Positions 42,615 through 51,040 of a stretch of 64,000 nucleotides of DNA are shown here, in pieces (the first letter of the stretch is position 1; each line of letters opens with the position of its first letter). Source of the stretch: Vibrio porteresiae DSM 19223 (GTDB lineage Bacteria; Pseudomonadota; Gammaproteobacteria; Enterobacterales; Vibrionaceae). The translations under genes were made by a program, and so were the position numbers. The notes under the pieces were generated by a model. The model worked only from the letters and a program-made list of their open reading frames with translations, was not told where the DNA came from and made no database searches. The stretch spans positions 1,612,001 through 1,676,000 of the forward strand of contig NZ_AP024896.1 of assembly GCF_024347055.1 (NCBI RefSeq), in the 5' to 3' direction.

Positions 42615-43540
42615 GAGATAGATATTTATATTAATGATAAAACTAGTATGATGAAGTCATTTAAGAATGAAGTTACCTCACTACTTAAAGAAAGAGATAG
42701 GCTGCATAATATTTCTAAAAATGAAAATGAAATCTTAAGCCGTATTCGTTCTGATATTGAAAATGAAACTAAAAACTTCGAAGAGGTGCAAGCTAAACAT
42801 AATGAATATTCTAATGCAGCCAAAGATCTTCTGGATAAAATCAAAGAAAATAAGAGCCAGATAAATTCTGGCCAGGCAAGGTTAAATGAGATTAACAATT
42901 CAATCTCAGATTCAATGGGGGAGTTAAGTGACTTGAAAAGTGAGATAGATAGAGCAAAAGCTGATATCAATGTGACCACTTTAGATATGAGAGGTTTCTC
43001 TAGTGAGAGTCATAATCAAATTTCAAAGTATTTTTGGTTGACTTTAGTTTCTATCCTATTACTAGCCGGTGTTTTTGGGCTCATATATTACAATGCAAAG
43101 ACTTATTCAGATCTAGTCGACGTTAACCCCACAATCTCTACATTGAATATTTTATTGAGTCGATTACCTCTTATCACTGCCACCACCTTAATTATTGGCA
43201 CTTTGTCTGCTTTGTTATTTTATCTTGTAAACAACATGATTTCTGTCAACGAAGATAAGATGAATATGCTTAAAGCATCAATTTTAGCAGAGCAGATTAC
43301 AGGCTCTTTGCCTAAAACAGAAATGACCGATGATGAAATCAGGGATTATAAGCGTAATACTAAAATTGAGTTGGTCATGCGTATATTTGTGAATAAATCT
43401 ATAAAAATCAAAGATGAAAAGCAGACTGACACTATCAAACAAGTTATTGACATATTGAAATCCCTCAAATAATAATTTCAAGCCCTTAACTATCTAAGGG
43501 CTTCATATGTTTCCTTACTTTAATATTCCACAATGACTGC

Positions 43541-43738
43541 CTACTGTATTGGCCACACTCCTGCAGAACTGCCACTTTGTACCGTGGCTTTAGCGTTAGC
43601 CTGGATTTCATCCACGACCGCATTGGCAATCGCTTCTGCCATTTTCTGAGCCATTGCATGATCTCCTTCTGTCACAAAACCTTGTGCGTTCAACTCAGAG
43701 ACAATCTTACTTTTTAACGATGATTGACTTAATGCCAT
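43541..43738 (-). CDS. Small phage-like protein, 65 aa
   Basis: Soluble, Ala/Ser-rich helical protein beginning MALSQSSLKSKIVSELNAQG and ending SSAGVWPIQ. Its ATG overlaps the stop of the decayed upstream frame in TAATG, as is usual within phage structural operons. I recall proteins of this look next to baseplate genes in Vibrio prophages, but this is not verified. It appears to be the only intact gene of a phage remnant. Confidence 0.5.
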   Translation of the reverse strand: MALSQSSLKSKIVSELNAQGFVTEGDHAMAQKMAEAIANAVVDEIQANAKATVQSGSSAGVWPIQ

Positions 43739-44134
43739 TACTTCCCTGCCGTTACGGTTGCGGATAAATCAGAATGGCGTTTGCCCGTAAAAGCACAAAT
43801 ACAGTCCCCTTGAACACCCCCTTTACCTTGGTTCAGTGCGATAAGACCTGCCTAAAATCGAATGTTCTTGGCACTCGCTTCCCAGTCTTTCTCAATGGTG
43901 GTCCATTTGTTTCCCATGACCTTTAATTTATCCTATTGAGCTACGACGATGTTTCTTAGCTTGCCGATCACTTCCACCAATTCCCCAGCGGTCGCCAACT
44001 GCATATTGCCTAAACTGCCAAGTTCGAGGTATCCACTGCCAGCAGTTCAATGTTCCCCATCGCTTCAATGACCTTTTTGCCTATGATGTTCTCTTGCTTT
44101 GACCATTAATGTCTACTTGATAGTAGCCACTAAA
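43739..44134 (-). pseudogene. Decayed phage-like (possibly baseplate/tail) gene
   Basis: On the minus strand coherent protein sequence can be followed through stops and frameshifts: SKQENIIGKKVIEAMGNIEL and AVDTSNL, then GNMQLATAGELVEVIGKLRN, a TAG, DKLKVMGNKWTTIEKDWEAS, another TAG, and GVQGDCICAFTGKRHSDLSA ending TVTAGK. At least two in-frame stops and one frameshift show it is dead. The assignment to a phage tail or baseplate gene is from its style and the adjacent small phage-like gene. Confidence 0.45.
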
Positions 44135-44190
44135 TTAAGCTTCATTTTTCAAAGTTGTCGCCACTTTGTCGCCATTTCCCAATTTTGGGC
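44135..44190 (-). pseudogene. Possible C-terminal remnant of a tyrosine integrase
   Basis: Minus-strand frame ending NGDKVATTLKNEA then TAA. GDKVAT-type tails are common at the C-terminus of phage integrases, and the position at the edge of the island next to guaC would fit. Only about 16 codons survive, so this is tentative. Confidence 0.25.
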
Positions 44191-44192
44191 AT

Positions 44193-44219
44193 AAAAAAGC
44201 CGCTTTTCAGCGGCTTTTT
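44193..44219. terminator. Bidirectional terminator after guaC
   Basis: AAAAAAGCCGCT-TTTC-AGCGGCTTTTT: 6-bp GC stem with a tetraloop, A-run before and T-run after, so it works for guaC on the minus strand and for anything rightward. It marks the right edge of the accessory island. Confidence 0.88.
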
Positions 44220-44249
44220 AAAGTTCGATTTTTCCGAAGTATTGCAGTG

Positions 44250-45293
44250 TTACTCTTTCCCGTACACGTTGTTTTCTTGCTCTTGTACGCGGATAAAAGT
44301 GGTGCGCTTAGTTAGCTCTTTAAGCTGCGCTGCGCCTACGTAGGTGCAGGTTGAGCGTACGCCGCCAAGGATGTCTTGGATGGAGTGTTCTACTGGGCCT
44401 TTGTATGGCAATAGTACAGTTTTTCCTTCAGCTGCGCGGTAATTGGCAACGCCGCCGGAGTGCTTGTCCATCGCGCTTTGTGAAGACATGCCGTAGAACT
44501 TCATGAAGACAGAACCATCTTGTTCAATGAGTTCGCCACCTGACTCTTCGTGGGCTGCTAACATACCGCCGAGCATCACGAAATCGGCACCGCCACCAAA
44601 CGCTTTAGATACGTCGCCAGGGCAAGTACAGCCGCCATCACCGATGATACGGCCACCAAGGCCGTGTGCGGCATCAGCACATTCGATAATGGCTGATAGC
44701 TGCGGGTAACCTACGCCTGTTTTTACGCGAGTGGTACACACAGAACCAGGGCCAATACCCACTTTTACGATATCTGCGCCAGCAAGGATAAGCTCTTCCA
44801 CCATATCGCCAGTTACAACGTTACCGGCAGAGATGATTTTATCTGGGAATGCCGCACGCACTTTCTCTACGTATTCCACCAAATGCTCGGAGTAACCGTT
44901 GGCAATATCGATACAGATAAAGATCAGTTCTTCGCTTAACGCTAGCACTTGTTGTGTCTTAACGAAGTCGGCTTCTGAAGTACCAGTCGAGACCATCACC
45001 TTGTTTAAGGTGTTTTGGCTAGCCCCGTTCACAAACTCCGCCCACTGTTCAACAGTGTAGTGTTTGTGAATTGCCGTCATCACATCATGCTTAGCTAATG
45101 CTTCAGCCATCGCAAAACTTCCGACTGAATCCATATTAGCTGCAATAATAGGTACACCTGACCATTGACGACCGCTGTGCTTGAATGTAAACTCGCGGGT
45201 TAAATTTACTTGAGAACGGCTTTTGAGTGTAGAACGTTTCGGGCGAAACAATACATCTTTAAAACCTAACTTAAGTTCTTGTTCGATACGCAT
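44250..45293 (-). CDS. guaC: GMP reductase
   Basis: Reduces GMP to IMP with NADPH in purine salvage. The start at 45293 (MRIEQELKLGFKDVLFRPKR) gives the 347 aa typical of GuaC, with AGGAAA upstream; the frame is open to 45347 but that extension is unlike the family. The IMPDH-fold barrel has the catalytic Cys in GIGPGSVCTTRVKTGVGYPQ and the phosphate site GDGGCTCPGDVSKAFGGGAD. The long leader contains two stem-loops with identical loops, described separately. Confidence 0.97.
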   Translation of the reverse strand: MRIEQELKLGFKDVLFRPKRSTLKSRSQVNLTREFTFKHSGRQWSGVPIIAANMDSVGSFAMAEALAKHDVMTAIHKHYTVEQWAEFVNGASQNTLNKVMVSTGTSEADFVKTQQVLALSEELIFICIDIANGYSEHLVEYVEKVRAAFPDKIISAGNVVTGDMVEELILAGADIVKVGIGPGSVCTTRVKTGVGYPQLSAIIECADAAHGLGGRIIGDGGCTCPGDVSKAFGGGADFVMLGGMLAAHEESGGELIEQDGSVFMKFYGMSSQSAMDKHSGGVANYRAAEGKTVLLPYKGPVEHSIQDILGGVRSTCTYVGAAQLKELTKRTTFIRVQEQENNVYGKE

Positions 45294-45346
45294 TATGCTT
45301 TTCCTAGTCTGATTCACTGTTGTGTCTCGCGTGGTGCGTAGTTCCA

Positions 45347-45362
45347 ATGTTGGCAGACATCA
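45347..45362 (-). promoter_or_regulatory. Second leader hairpin of guaC
   Basis: ATGT-CTGCCA-ACAT, a short stem (extendable by G-U pairs) whose hexaloop is identical to that of the stronger hairpin upstream, 55-70 bases before the guaC start. Confidence 0.4.
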
Positions 45363-45376
45363 GAACATTTCGGACA

Positions 45377-45410
45377 CAAAAAAACCGGAGCGTTGGCAGA
45401 CGCTCCGGTT
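45377..45410 (-). terminator. Strong terminator hairpin in front of guaC
   Basis: ACCGGAGCGT / ACGCTCCGGT, perfect 10-bp stem with a CTGCCA loop and eight T residues on the minus strand. It lies about 90 bases upstream of guaC and 300 bases after nnrD/E, so it may end that transcript or attenuate guaC. Confidence 0.8.
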
Positions 45411-45717
45411 TTCAGCATTATAGGCTGCGTTTTTTTTCCGGCAAGTCTGATATTTGCATTTTTTTTGTGATACCATCACGAAGATTCCATACCCTCGCGC
45501 TGATAACTTTCCGCACACTAGAATTAACCTATATAAATCAGTAGATTAAACTAGATAACTGGTTCGCAACATTTCCCGCACTACGCACAACTCTCTAAGC
45601 ATACTCTCAGATAAAGCAAAAAGCGTGACATAAATCACCTTTTGTGCAGCTTGGATTTTTCGCATAAAAAGGTGATTTATTCGCCACTTAGCCATTTCAC
45701 TGGCTCAGAATAAGCAA
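45411..45717. other. Intergenic region guaC / nnrDE with long dyad and CRP-like site
   Basis: A perfect 13-bp inverted repeat (TAAATCACCTTTT at 45631-45643 with 45667-45679) lies 40 bases beyond the nnrDE stop. Its left arm overlaps GTGACATAAATCAC (45625-45638), which has the GTGA-N6-TCAC form of a CRP site. No ORF is credible. Confidence 0.5.
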
Positions 45718-47187
45718 CTAATTTACTAACATTCTCAGATGTGGCAGAAGGTCGCTAGCTAATAATCCACGTTCACCTTTGAGCTCTGCATCTTTGTCAG
45801 CTGCTTGGCTGTGGATCAATACCCCTGCTTTTGCTGCGTTAAAGAGTGATAAACCTTGCGCAAGCAGAGAGGTGATCACCCCAGTGAGGACATCGCCCAT
45901 GCCGCCAGTTGCCATCCCCGGATTCCCCGCTAGACAAACAAACGTTTCATGTCCATCGCACACCAGAGTGCCGGCCCCTTTTAGCACGATGACACCACCG
46001 TATTTTTGTTGCAGCGCCGTAATGGCTTTATAGCGATCCGCTTCGATCAGTTCAACACTGGCACCCAGTAGTCGTGCCGCTTCTGCCGAGTGAGGAGTCA
46101 AAATACGGCGATCATCATAATTAGGCGTTTGAGCCAACAGGCAAAGCGCATCAGCATCGACCACTTTGGGTTTTTGACTGGCTCTTACCGCATCGAAAAG
46201 GTACTGACTTTGGTCATCACGCCCCAAACCTGGGCCAAGGCCAATCACATCACACCACTCTAAACGCTGAGCTAAGCGCTCTTCAGTCCAACCGGCACAC
46301 ATCACTTCTGGCGCTGCCATTAACATCGCGGTAGTGTTTTCTGGATGAACGAGCGCTGCGGTTAAACCACATCCCACACGGCTGCATGCTTGAGCAGAGA
46401 GAATCATGGCGCCGCCCATGCCTGCATGGCCACCAATCAACACCGCTTTACCGTGTTTCCCTTTGTGAGAGCTTGCCGCACGACGAGGCAAACAGAGCTT
46501 CATCAGGCGCGTATCAATCGCTTTTACCGTGGGAATATTCTGCTCATCAAAGCTTTCCGATACGCCCAACCCCGCAAAGTGAAGCTTACCAACGTAATTG
46601 CGAGCTTCGCCCGTCACTAAGCCTTGTTTGAGTCCAATAAAACTGATGGTGTGCTGAGCTCGCACAGATTTACCCAGCACTGCACCCGTATCAGCGCTCA
46701 AACCCGAAGGGATATCGATGGCGATAACCGGCTTACCGCTTTGATTAATGGTGTCGATCACATCACTGACAGGCTCGCGCACTGGTCCGTTTAAACCTGT
46801 GCCTAAAAGGCCGTCCAAAATCAGATCCACATCGCGAGGAATGCGATCATCCACAGGATAAACATCACCACCATGATCCAACCAATGATAGTAAGCCGTT
46901 AGGGCATCACCTGTGAGTTTTTCAGGATCACCAATTTGCCAAACCGTAACTTGATGTCCCATTGATTTAGCCAGACAAGCCGCGATATAACCGTCGCCGC
47001 CATTGTTGCCGCCACCGCAGCACACTAACCAGTGATGAGCAGAAGGATACTGAGCCAGTGCAATGGTAAAGACCGCTTGCCCCGCTCTTTCCATTAAACT
47101 GAACATCTCAAGGCCCTTCGCTTTGGCAGCTTGGACTTCACCTTGTTTGACTTGTTGCGCAGTGTAGAACGAATTTGGCAGTGGCAT
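45718..47187 (-). CDS. nnr: Bifunctional NAD(P)H-hydrate epimerase / ADP-dependent dehydratase
   Basis: Repairs hydrated NADH and NADPH. The N-terminal YjeF_N epimerase half (about residues 1-215) has CCGGGNNGGDGYIAACLAK and DLILDGLLGTGLNGP. The C-terminal ribokinase-fold dehydratase half has HKGKHGKAVLIGG, LGPGLGRDD, LTPHSAEAARLLG and AGNPGMATGGMGDVLTGV with the catalytic Asp. The 489-aa length matches fused Nnr proteins. The usual neighbours tsaE and amiB are not next to it here. Confidence 0.95.
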   Translation of the reverse strand: MPLPNSFYTAQQVKQGEVQAAKAKGLEMFSLMERAGQAVFTIALAQYPSAHHWLVCCGGGNNGGDGYIAACLAKSMGHQVTVWQIGDPEKLTGDALTAYYHWLDHGGDVYPVDDRIPRDVDLILDGLLGTGLNGPVREPVSDVIDTINQSGKPVIAIDIPSGLSADTGAVLGKSVRAQHTISFIGLKQGLVTGEARNYVGKLHFAGLGVSESFDEQNIPTVKAIDTRLMKLCLPRRAASSHKGKHGKAVLIGGHAGMGGAMILSAQACSRVGCGLTAALVHPENTTAMLMAAPEVMCAGWTEERLAQRLEWCDVIGLGPGLGRDDQSQYLFDAVRASQKPKVVDADALCLLAQTPNYDDRRILTPHSAEAARLLGASVELIEADRYKAITALQQKYGGVIVLKGAGTLVCDGHETFVCLAGNPGMATGGMGDVLTGVITSLLAQGLSLFNAAKAGVLIHSQAADKDAELKGERGLLASDLLPHLRMLVN

Positions 47188-47233
47188 ATGCTTTACCCTA
47201 TTGTCGAAAAATCATGACTCTAGTGTACAAAAA

Positions 47234-47255
47234 AAGCCAAGGGATTCCTTGGCTT
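47234..47255 (-). terminator. Terminator of the response regulator-PAS operon
   Basis: AAGCCAAGG / CCTTGGCTT, 9-bp stem and 4-base loop followed on the minus strand by a T7 run. It overlaps the stop codon of the PAS gene. Confidence 0.88.
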
Positions 47256-47706
47256 ATCTATCATTTTCTCGAGCTTGAAGTGATGCAAGCGCTTCTGCAG
47301 TCGCATCTTGAATCGATAAGAACATCGAACTGACCACCCCTGTGGGCGTACGCATCGGATTGAGCGTAATGTTCTGATACATAAATTCCGCTTGTTGAGT
47401 CACTGGACGTACGTTACGGCATTTAAACAAAAACGGTCTCTGCTGCCATGTAATGAAGCTGCGACACCCCAAGTCATATACGGGTTTGGTTTTTAACTTA
47501 AACCATTCGTGCGGAATTTCTGGAAAAATCTCAAACAGGGGTTTGCCTATCACATCGTGGGCTTGTTTACCGCTGTGATGGGTCATAAAACCGTTCCATA
47601 CCTGAATCTTGTATTCACGATCCAAAACGATTAGCCCCATGTCGACGTTTTGCACCATGTCGACCATCCAGTGGAACTGTTCAAATTCGGCAGGCAGTGC
47701 AAGCAT
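47254..47706 (-). CDS. Single PAS-domain protein
   Basis: 150-aa protein that is essentially one PAS domain (about residues 15-140): VDMGLIVLDREYKIQVWNGF, DVIGKPLFEIFPEIP and VSSMFLSIQDATAEA. There is no kinase, GGDEF or other output domain, so it likely acts through a partner. Its start overlaps the stop of the response regulator gene in TAATG, so the two are coupled and probably work together. Ligand unknown. Confidence 0.88.
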   Translation of the reverse strand: MLALPAEFEQFHWMVDMVQNVDMGLIVLDREYKIQVWNGFMTHHSGKQAHDVIGKPLFEIFPEIPHEWFKLKTKPVYDLGCRSFITWQQRPFLFKCRNVRPVTQQAEFMYQNITLNPMRTPTGVVSSMFLSIQDATAEALASLQARENDR

Positions 47707-48710
47707 TAGAAATCCTCCATCAAATAGGAGAGTTTGCTGTCGAGTAATGGCAGTGACTCATCAACAAACATAAACAACAAATCACAACGAATCGACGTGC
47801 CTTCGATGGTGTAACTCACTTCAAATGTCATCGTTTTGTGGAAAGAGCCCGCCGTATTACGAATCACAGACTCAATAGAAATGTGTTGTCCAAGCAGCAC
47901 TGGTGAGCTTTGGAAAAAACGCACTTCTGCTTGCTGACCCAAACCATTTAAGAACGATCCCACCAAAATATTGGAAACATCCATCAACAGTTCAAGCTCT
48001 TCTAATTCTTCACTATCCGCTGGGACTTTCATCAGTTTTTTGAGATCAGAGACGCTCGAATCACTAAGCAAAACTAACGCCTCACCGGCAATTCCTTCTC
48101 CGCTGAAACCCTGACACACACCAGAAACTTGGTCGTTATCAGCAATATCGCGAAGCGCCATGTGTAGCTCACTGACTTCAAAAATATTGACGTTTGGTAA
48201 GGGTAAATGCACAAACACATCGAAGTGACGCGCCAGCGCATCAGCGGCTCGACCAATCGAGACGTTAGCCACTTCCATATAAATATCGCGCCGTTTAAGT
48301 ACGGGTAAATCAATGGAGATCGGCGTGACTAACTTAGGTTGAGCAGGTGGTTCAACAATCTCTTTGAGCACTAAGTTTAGGGTGGCTTTATCAAGCGGCT
48401 TTTGGATAAAGGCTTTTGCGCCTAGTCCTAACACACGCTCTTTCGCTTTGGGTTGGATGTCGCCAGAGACCACTACGACGGGAGTGGCCATACCGCGTTT
48501 TTGCATCTCTTCTAGCGTGCCATAACCGTCCAGTTCAGGCATGGTGAGATCAAGAAACATCAACTTGAATTCTGTTTTTTCAAGCTGAGCTAAAGCATCT
48601 AAACCATGTACAGCAAAACTGATATCTGCATTTAATGACGCAGGCAAAGAACGCGCCATCTGCTTACGAACCAACGCAGAGTCATCACAGATAAGTACGG
48701 GGAACGACAT
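47706..48710 (-). CDS. Response regulator with CheC-type phosphatase domain
   Basis: Receiver domain (residues 1-120) with the acidic pocket in LICDDSALV, phospho-acceptor Asp in MFLDLTMPELDG, VVVSG and KPLDK. It is followed by a CheC-like domain carrying two helices with the acidic-xx-Asn signature: MEVANVSIGRAADAL and LLMDVSNILVGSFLNGLG. Such proteins may dephosphorylate CheY-like regulators, with their own activity set by receiver phosphorylation. No kinase is encoded next to it. It is coupled to the PAS-domain gene, an arrangement that suggests a chemotaxis-tuning pair. Confidence 0.9.
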   Translation of the reverse strand: MSFPVLICDDSALVRKQMARSLPASLNADISFAVHGLDALAQLEKTEFKLMFLDLTMPELDGYGTLEEMQKRGMATPVVVVSGDIQPKAKERVLGLGAKAFIQKPLDKATLNLVLKEIVEPPAQPKLVTPISIDLPVLKRRDIYMEVANVSIGRAADALARHFDVFVHLPLPNVNIFEVSELHMALRDIADNDQVSGVCQGFSGEGIAGEALVLLSDSSVSDLKKLMKVPADSEELEELELLMDVSNILVGSFLNGLGQQAEVRFFQSSPVLLGQHISIESVIRNTAGSFHKTMTFEVSYTIEGTSIRCDLLFMFVDESLPLLDSKLSYLMEDF

Positions 48711-48812
48711 GCCACCACCCTTTTTTATATTCTGATAAGTTAATAAATTGTATACCTAAATCGTTCCAAGCGGCAGGCGATAAGATGTAATATTTTATAA
48801 ATCAGTCACTTG

Positions 48813-49058
48813 TTAGACCACTTGATGAGGCCATAGGGTGAACAGCAACACCTTCAACACCACCGCAACTAACACAAAAGCAATGCCACTTCGATACCAT
48901 TTAAATTCCGTCACTGAAAGCGGCACCCGTTTATAAAACATGGTGATGACGCCTTTCCAGTCGTGACTGCGGCGACCGTACTGCAGGATGCCCGTCATTA
49001 AACATAGAATACCCAACAGCAGAATGCCTTTTTCTAACCAAAATATCGTGAGCGCCAT
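48813..49058 (-). CDS. Small membrane protein, 81 aa, unknown
   Basis: Two hydrophobic helices (ALTIFWLEKGILLLGILCLM and SGIAFVLVAVVLKVLLF) separated by a basic loop RRSHDWKGVITMFYKRVP. I do not recognise a function. Composition and codon use look like the chromosomal neighbours, and it stands alone upstream of the response regulator on the same strand. Confidence 0.7.
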   Translation of the reverse strand: MALTIFWLEKGILLLGILCLMTGILQYGRRSHDWKGVITMFYKRVPLSVTEFKWYRSGIAFVLVAVVLKVLLFTLWPHQVV

Positions 49059-49336
49059 AATCCAATCCTTTCATCCGTGTGTGTTGCATCTCAAATCCCA
49101 CTGAGACAAAGAACACCCCACCCAAATTCCCGTGTCTTCCTGATAAGAATAGGTTTAGAACCTGCTACTGTCGTTAGCACTAAAGTCGTAAGTTACCTAT
49201 CTAAGCGTAGAAAAAATAAACAATTGTGATCCTTTTAACGCACGCACTGCCCATCAAAATGTAAATTAAAACATCGTTTCAAATAATAAGATAAAGCGTT
49301 TCTACCCTATTTAATCTCAATAACAAGGATCACGAG

Positions 49337-50524
49337 ATGAAGAAACTCCTCTGTGTACTTCTTAGCAGTGCGTTCTGCCTGCTTAGCCCCAGTTCCAACG
49401 CGGCCTCACAAGGCGCAACGGGTAAAGATTATGTCCACCAAGAAATTGACTCACCGGATCGCAGCTTTCCTACTTTTTATCAAAAGCTAAAAGATCACCG
49501 CATGCCGTTTGCTCTGGCTTGGCATGACGGCATGGACCCGGTAGCATGGCACAAAAAGGCGTTAGCAAAAGCGCAGGAACTGATTCTGCCTTACTCCGAC
49601 AACACGCCATTCAATTCGGTGGTGATTGATCAGATTGACCGTGGCAGCTACATCGCACAAAAGGTGGTGTTTAACATCAGTGATGAGAGCCGCGTCATGG
49701 CGTTGCTGCTAACGCCAAAAGGCAAAGGTCCCTTCCCTGCTGCGCTCTTTTTACACGACCACGGCGCACGCTTTGACATAGGTAAAGAGAAGTTTGTTGA
49801 AACATGGAACGACGATGCACGCTTAGCGTCATCCAAACAGTGGGCGCACAAATACTTCACCGATCGTTTCCCGGGAGATGAGTTAGCCAAACGAGGTTAC
49901 GTGGTGCTGTCGATTGATGCGCTTGGTTGGGGCGACCGCTCTGTCTCAGGGTTTAAAACCGACTCACAACAAGCGTTAGCCTCTAACCTGTTTAACCTCG
50001 GCAGTTCATTTGCTGGCATTATTGCTCTTGATGACCTGCGCGCTGCAAAATACCTTGCAAGCTTACCTAAGGTCGACAAACAACGGGTCGCTTCGGTCGG
50101 TTTCTCTATGGGGGCATTTCGTTCGTGGCAAGTTGCAGCGCTTTCTCCCGACATTAAAGCCAGCGTTGTTGATTGTTGGATGGGAACCATGCAAGGTTTG
50201 ATGGTTCCGGGCAATAACCAGTTGAAAGGTCAGTCCTCTTTTACCATGCTGCACCCTTATATTGCCCGTTATCTTGATTATCCTGATGTCGCAGGTTTGG
50301 CAGCGCCTAAACCTATGTTGGTTTATGCCGGTGGTCAAGATCCGCTCTTTCCTGTCACTGCGGTCAAAGAAGCCTTTGGTAAATTGCACAGCATTTGGCA
50401 AGCCAATAACGCAGACGATAAATTGGTCACCAAAGTTTGGCCTGAAAAATCGCATATTTTTACGCAGGATATGCAAGAAGCCGCGTTTAATTGGCTCGAT
50501 CAGCAATTTAAGGTGAAACACTAA
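49337..50524 (+). CDS. Secreted alpha/beta hydrolase, dienelactone hydrolase-like
   Basis: 395-aa exported hydrolase with signal peptide MKKLLCVLLSSAFCLLSPSS cut about SNA. The hydrolase fold shows the oxyanion region AALFLHDHGARFD, the nucleophile elbow VASVGFSMGAFRSW (Ser about residue 257), the acid in YAGGQDPLFPV and the catalytic His in EKSHIFT near residue 375. AAGGATCACGAG precedes the ATG. It resembles bacterial dienelactone hydrolase or acetyl-xylan-esterase-like families; the substrate is not evident. It stands alone and ends at a bidirectional terminator. Confidence 0.87.
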   Translation: MKKLLCVLLSSAFCLLSPSSNAASQGATGKDYVHQEIDSPDRSFPTFYQKLKDHRMPFALAWHDGMDPVAWHKKALAKAQELILPYSDNTPFNSVVIDQIDRGSYIAQKVVFNISDESRVMALLLTPKGKGPFPAALFLHDHGARFDIGKEKFVETWNDDARLASSKQWAHKYFTDRFPGDELAKRGYVVLSIDALGWGDRSVSGFKTDSQQALASNLFNLGSSFAGIIALDDLRAAKYLASLPKVDKQRVASVGFSMGAFRSWQVAALSPDIKASVVDCWMGTMQGLMVPGNNQLKGQSSFTMLHPYIARYLDYPDVAGLAAPKPMLVYAGGQDPLFPVTAVKEAFGKLHSIWQANNADDKLVTKVWPEKSHIFTQDMQEAAFNWLDQQFKVKH

Positions 50525-50603
50525 CTTATCGCCAATCCTAACGGTTTGGCTGTCTTAGGTTCACCTCTTTTGTGGCCAACGCAAAAATGTAATGGCGAAA
50601 ACA

Positions 50604-50635
50604 AAAATGGCCCCGTGAAAACGGAGCCATTTTTT
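50604..50635. terminator. Bidirectional terminator after the hydrolase gene
   Basis: AAAAATGGC(C)CCGT-GAAA-ACGG(A)GCCATTTTTT, stem with one mismatch, A-run before and T-run after. It serves the hydrolase gene and the convergent membrane protein gene. Confidence 0.85.
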
Positions 50636-50677
50636 AACTGTTCATTTTTTTCAATCTAGGGCAAATGGTGATGGTGG

Positions 50678-51040
50678 TTATGCCAGCCTTTTCCGCACCT
50701 TTTGCTTAACCGCTAACAAGTACTCTTGATAACGGAACCATACATAGGTTGCCACTACTGAGAAGAACAAATAGGACAACGCAAACACCAATGGAGAAGT
50801 GATCAGATCTCTAGAGATCCCCCACATAACCCCAATCACAGTGATGGTGACTTTCGCAAGCAGCCCACAAATAAGCAAAAAAAGGGCTAATTCTGGGAAT
50901 TTACTGCTGCGAAACGCAAACCAGTGGCAACAACCCACCGCTAAGGTCGCAATACCTAAACCCAGAAGGAAGGAGTGGAAATGATCCCCTGACGCGACGC
51001 CCGCCGACACTGATGTCATCAAGATCAATAAAATTTTCAT
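50678..51040 (-). CDS. Membrane protein of unknown function, 120 aa
   Basis: About four hydrophobic segments: MKILLILMTSVSAGVASG, FLLGLGIATLAVGCCHWFAF, LALFLLICGLLAKVTITVIG and PLVFALSYLFFSVVATYVWF. It ends in a basic tail VKQKVRKRLA. I do not recognise the family. It is a single gene facing the hydrolase across a shared terminator. Confidence 0.72.
   Translation of the reverse strand: MKILLILMTSVSAGVASGDHFHSFLLGLGIATLAVGCCHWFAFRSSKFPELALFLLICGLLAKVTITVIGVMWGISRDLITSPLVFALSYLFFSVVATYVWFRYQEYLLAVKQKVRKRLA

Larger units (their letters stand above)
40802..43472 (+). pseudogene. Unknown coiled-coil membrane protein, split by an insertion sequence
   Basis: Two open segments, 40802-41404 and 42615-43472, join exactly in frame when the insertion sequence and one GTCT copy are removed, giving a 486-aa protein. 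The first 200 residues are polar and unknown (PDDEIPLLDRLNTTELDKTL...). Residues about 200-330 are a long charged coiled coil (KERDRLHNISKNENEIL, LKSEIDRAKADINV). Two membrane helices follow (FWLTLVSILLLAGVFGLIYY and LITATTLIIGTLSALLFYLV), then a cytoplasmic tail. I do not recognise the family; the shape would suit a membrane-anchored sensor or defence component. The 3' part could still be made from the ATG at 42648, giving a 274-aa coil-plus-membrane protein. Base composition is strongly AT-rich. Confidence 0.85.
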
